A stretch of 64,000 nucleotides of DNA, from NCBI GenBank assembly GCA_003669585.1, contig QWOQ01000016.1, positions 44,634 to 108,633 on the forward strand, read 5' to 3'. The position numbers were made by a program, and so were the translations under genes. This DNA is from Planctomycetota bacterium (lineage in GTDB: Bacteria > Planctomycetota > Planctomycetia > Pirellulales > UBA1268). Positions 61,155 to 64,000 of this stretch are shown in pieces. The notes below the pieces were generated by a model that saw only the letters and a program-made list of their open reading frames with translations, was not told where the DNA came from and made no database searches. How positions within the stretch are numbered: position 1 is the first letter of the stretch; each line of letters opens with the position of its first letter.

Positions 61155-64000
61155 ATGGCTACCGTACAAAATTTATCAGACGACCCACTCACCGTCGGCT
61201 CGTGGACGAGTCATGGAAAAGAAGGATCTAAATCAGATCGGTATCTCGCTAGAAGACTGATCGCTGCTGGCGCCGATTTCAAGAGCGTTGCCATCATGAC
61301 TTTTGTGCTCGGTGCAGGTGTTGCACTGATGCTATGGCTCGCCATAGGCGTGCTCAGTGAACATTGGTTGGTCTCGGGTGGGTTGCCACAATGGATGAGA
61401 ATCACCTGGTGGGGAATGGGATTCGTTGTGTTGATCTTTGGAATTGTAAAATGGATTGTGCCGTTGGCGCGGTATCGCGTAAATCTTGTCTACGCGGCAA
61501 GGACCATTGAAAAAAATAATCCCGAACTCAGAAACGATCTCGTCAACGCCGTTTTAGTGCGCACGCATCCGGAGGGAAGTCCTCCACTGATTGTTCGATC
61601 GATTGAACGACGCGCAGCCAAACGCCTTTCGCGAGTGCCAACGGATATCGTCGTCGATCGCGCCGCAGCGCTTCGGCTTGCCTATGTGCTGGCGGCACTG
61701 GTGGGACTGGCGTGCCTGTATGAATTGTTCGCTCCGAAAAGTTTTCTCCGAAGCAGTGCTCGACTGGTCGTGCCGTGGGCTGGCGTCGCCGCCCCGGCGA
61801 GAGTTTCTATCGAAGGACTGAGCTTGCAGTGGCTTCCTCCAGAAGCAGCAGACACTCCCGGACTCGGCCGCCCTCTCGAGATGGATCTCAACGGAAACCA
61901 AGTGACGGTGATAAGGGGTCGGCAGATTGTCGTATCTGCGACGATCAACGGCTTGAAGTCGAATGAAAAACCCAGTGTTTCGGTGATCCCTTCAGACGAC
62001 GGCGATCGCTGGATGGTGGAGATGATTCGCGGAAAGGGACAAGCCGAGTTTCAGGCGTTTATACCCGGGCTTGGACGAGGAGTTGATCAACCCATCAGTA
62101 TTTTGATTGAGGCTGGTGATGCTCGCACTGAACCAATTCAAGTGAGAGTCATTGATGTTCCAACGCTGCTCGTTCGAAGCGTTGAATATCACTATCCACC
62201 TTACACAGGACGTGAAAACGAGATCGTTGAGTGGCAAGGAGACTTGCGGGGTATTGAAGGCACCACGGTGACGATCATCGCAGAATCGAATCAATCCCTG
62301 GAGCGGGCTTGGCTCGATTTCGATTGCGACGGGCGGAATGATAAGCCAATGTCGATCGACATCCGTGATCGAACACGTGCAACTCTGAACAGAGTTCTGC
62401 TGGAAATGAATGCCGATCGAAGTCAATCGAAACACGCAAGCTATCGGTTGGTTTTTGTATCTGAAAATGAATCTGGTCAAGACGTTCGCAATAAAGAAAA
62501 AACTGCTGCCGAAAAACTCGAGCATCGCATCGAAGTGATTGCGGACGTAGCTCCCGAAGTATCGATTGAAAAACCGACTGAAGCAGCAATTCGAGTTCCG
62601 CCAAAACTGCCGTTCGATGTTCGGATTCGAGCGATCGATCCAGATTTTGCACTGGCTCGAGTGACCTTAGAAGTTCGAAGAAAAAACGGCGAAAAGCTCA
62701 ATGATGTTGGAGTGCTTGATCAGCAACACGCGGGTCCGTTTGTGGGCGTGGGTTCGATTGATCTGTCTACGATCGAAATTCAATTAGGTGAGACGCTCGA
62801 ATACCGTGCCATGGCTCAGGACAACCGTCCAAAAGAACCAAATGTGAGTTACTCGCCGTGGATGTCGTTGACTATTGATGCCGCTGCCAAGCCCCAACCG
62901 CGCGACAATGCCCGGACGGATCAGGCAAACGAAGAAACGTCCGGAAAAAAAGAAGAGAACGGTCAAAAAGATCCGTCTCAAGATGCTTCCGATGACTCTT
63001 CGCAAGAAGATCCTGCCAACGATGCAGGAAAGCCTTCGGAGACAGACGCCGAAAAAGAGACTGGCCGCGAGAAGTCTTCGGATGCTGCTTCAGGCTCAAG
63101 TGACCACGATCCAGAGATGCCGCCCAGCGAGAAAGAAAACAATCAGAGCGAAAAACAAAGCGGAGATCAGCAGGCCGATTCGGCTGCTCAAGATAATTCG
63201 CAAGAGAATAAAAAAAATAAACAAGAAACTAAAAATCAAGATCAGGAAGAAGGGAAGTCATCGGCAGGCGATCAAGAAAAAAATGAAAAGCCCACAAAGG
63301 AGTTGAATTCGGATAACAGTCAGTCCGAAAAATCAGGAAAGCCTCAGGGCGATAGCGAAAAACAAAGTGGATCCGAGCAAGGCAGTGACAGCCAGTCGCC
63401 TGATCGGTCTCAAACAGATTCCAAGGATTCCGAAAAGGCAGGATCATCGGCGAAAGAAAAGCCACAGCCTCAAAAAGAGTCCGTGGCCAGCGATGGGACC
63501 AACGACGGCGAGGCAATCGATCGCATTCTTGAAAACCGTCAGAAACAGGAGGAGAGAAGAGAGAAAAAAGAATCTGACAAAAAAGAACAAAAACAATCCG
63601 AACAGAATGAAAAAAAGCCTAGCTCAAAGCAGTCCAGCGAGAACCCCGAGTCTCCATCAAAAGAATCAGGCCAAGATTCTCAAAAGAAGAACGAAGAGCC
63701 TCGTTCGAAGCAAGGTGATTCGAAATCAGCTGACTCCAAAGACGGAAAATCAGAAAACAAATCTGATCCGGGAGAAAAAGAAAAAAATCCAAAGCAATCT
63801 GGCGGTGACAAACAACAAGAACCGGATGCTCCATCCGACAAACCATCCGACAAACCATCCGACAAACCATCCGACAAACCATCCGACAAACCATCCGACA
63901 AACCATCTGACAAACCATCTGACAAGCCGTCTGACAAGCCGTCTGACAAGCCGTCTGACAAGCCATCTGACAAGCCATCTGACAAGCCATCTGACAAACC
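61155..64000 (+). CDS. Large membrane protein with a Lys/Glu/Ser-rich and SDKP-repeat C-terminal region (3' partial)
   Basis: At least 948 residues, cut by the window edge. Membrane segments lie near residues 45-75, 83-105 and 170-195, followed by beta-type extracytoplasmic domains (about 215-570, for example VRSVEYHYPPYTGRENEIVE and VRIRAIDPDFALARVTLEVR) and then a long low-complexity tail rich in Lys, Glu, Gln, Ser and Asp (from about 575). The tail ends in at least 14 SDKP tetrapeptides. The layout resembles DUF4175-type proteins found next to MoxR/von Willebrand gene clusters in planctomycetes. GGAG precedes ATG 61155. Function unknown. Confidence 0.75.
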   Translation, partial: MATVQNLSDDPLTVGSWTSHGKEGSKSDRYLARRLIAAGADFKSVAIMTFVLGAGVALMLWLAIGVLSEHWLVSGGLPQWMRITWWGMGFVVLIFGIVKWIVPLARYRVNLVYAARTIEKNNPELRNDLVNAVLVRTHPEGSPPLIVRSIERRAAKRLSRVPTDIVVDRAAALRLAYVLAALVGLACLYELFAPKSFLRSSARLVVPWAGVAAPARVSIEGLSLQWLPPEAADTPGLGRPLEMDLNGNQVTVIRGRQIVVSATINGLKSNEKPSVSVIPSDDGDRWMVEMIRGKGQAEFQAFIPGLGRGVDQPISILIEAGDARTEPIQVRVIDVPTLLVRSVEYHYPPYTGRENEIVEWQGDLRGIEGTTVTIIAESNQSLERAWLDFDCDGRNDKPMSIDIRDRTRATLNRVLLEMNADRSQSKHASYRLVFVSENESGQDVRNKEKTAAEKLEHRIEVIADVAPEVSIEKPTEAAIRVPPKLPFDVRIRAIDPDFALARVTLEVRRKNGEKLNDVGVLDQQHAGPFVGVGSIDLSTIEIQLGETLEYRAMAQDNRPKEPNVSYSPWMSLTIDAAAKPQPRDNARTDQANEETSGKKEENGQKDPSQDASDDSSQEDPANDAGKPSETDAEKETGREKSSDAASGSSDHDPEMPPSEKENNQSEKQSGDQQADSAAQDNSQENKKNKQETKNQDQEEGKSSAGDQEKNEKPTKELNSDNSQSEKSGKPQGDSEKQSGSEQGSDSQSPDRSQTDSKDSEKAGSSAKEKPQPQKESVASDGTNDGEAIDRILENRQKQEERREKKESDKKEQKQSEQNEKKPSSKQSSENPESPSKESGQDSQKKNEEPRSKQGDSKSADSKDGKSENKSDPGEKEKNPKQSGGDKQQEPDAPSDKPSDKPSDKPSDKPSDKPSDKPSDKPSDKPSDKPSDKPSDKPSDKPSDKPSDK
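63831..64000 (+). repeat. 12-bp tandem repeat encoding Pro-Ser-Asp-Lys
   Basis: CCATCCGACAAA recurs 14 times and continues beyond the window. Early copies are identical; later copies read CCATCTGACAAA, CCGTCTGACAAG and CCATCTGACAAG, silent changes that keep PSDK. The period is a multiple of three, so copy number can change without a frameshift. Confidence 0.95.

Noticed and set aside
63619..63997. Minus-strand frames made of repeated SDGL or CQMA units
   Set aside because: They are the reverse reading of the SDKP-coding 12-base repeat.
1..64000. tRNA, rRNA, CRISPR arrays and insertion sequences
   Set aside because: No cloverleaf-type sequences, spaced direct repeats of CRISPR size or transposase frames were recognised by eye; a tRNAscan or CRISPR search was not possible here.

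Overview
The window looks like a chromosomal segment of a planctomycete, probably near the Pirellulales. Several lines point there: a DUF1559 prepilin-like protein, a surface protein whose N-terminus carries a LEPR-XLL-type motif, a DUF1080 protein, sulfatases, tetrahydromethanopterin-linked formyltransferase/hydrolase genes (FhcA, FhcB), a truncated protein ending in the YPYY...RGPRDFL tail I associate with planctomycetes, and a mix of weak Shine-Dalgarno sites with GTG and TTG starts. The lineage is inferred from gene content; no rRNA or tRNA gene was seen.

Layout. 0-12 kb: tail of a secreted protein, an MFS transporter, a DUF454 membrane protein, class II fructose-bisphosphate aldolase, then an LPS block (kdsD, kdsC and a very large LptA/LptC-like protein), an esterase-fold protein that has lost its serine nucleophile, hpt and a GT4 glycosyltransferase. 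12-23.4 kb: an accessory-looking, more GC-rich stretch with a beta-helix/fibronectin surface protein behind a possible sigma-54 promoter, an arylsulfatase, a CocE/NonD hydrolase, a PLD-helicase-DUF3427 protein with a small partner gene, and an outer-membrane beta-barrel protein. 23.5-30.6 kb (minus strand): DUF1080-FhcB-FhcA operon, a PIN-TRAM protein, dGTPase and a HIT protein. 30.9-33.6 kb: scpA, an RNase Z-like hydrolase and hemW. 33.7-36.7 kb: three-subunit proton-translocating transhydrogenase. 37.2-38.2 kb: rplM-rpsI. 38.5-45.4 kb: a Gly-rich secreted protein, DUF1559, and an ABC-2 type exporter operon whose permease has three His-Arg-His sites. 45.5-53.1 kb: aldehyde dehydrogenase, CNNM/CorC-type protein, proB, purF, trmB, a FabZ-like dehydratase and a 32-codon gene resembling ribosomal protein bL37. 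53.4-60.8 kb: a membrane protein, two adjacent membrane-anchored cyclase-fold paralogues, rpmG, lpxK and NAD-dependent isocitrate dehydrogenase. 61.2 kb to the end: a large membrane protein whose SDKP tetrapeptide repeat runs out of the window.

How it fits together: most genes are housekeeping (central carbon, nucleotide, translation, redox). KdsD, KdsC, LpxK and the LptA-like giant argue for a Gram-negative LPS-bearing envelope. FhcA/FhcB argue for the H4MPT C1 pathway. The parts with least precedent are the helicase pair with a divergent operator-like palindrome, the Cys-motif cyclase-fold pair, the HRH-bearing exporter, the nucleophile-less esterase and the bL37-like microprotein.
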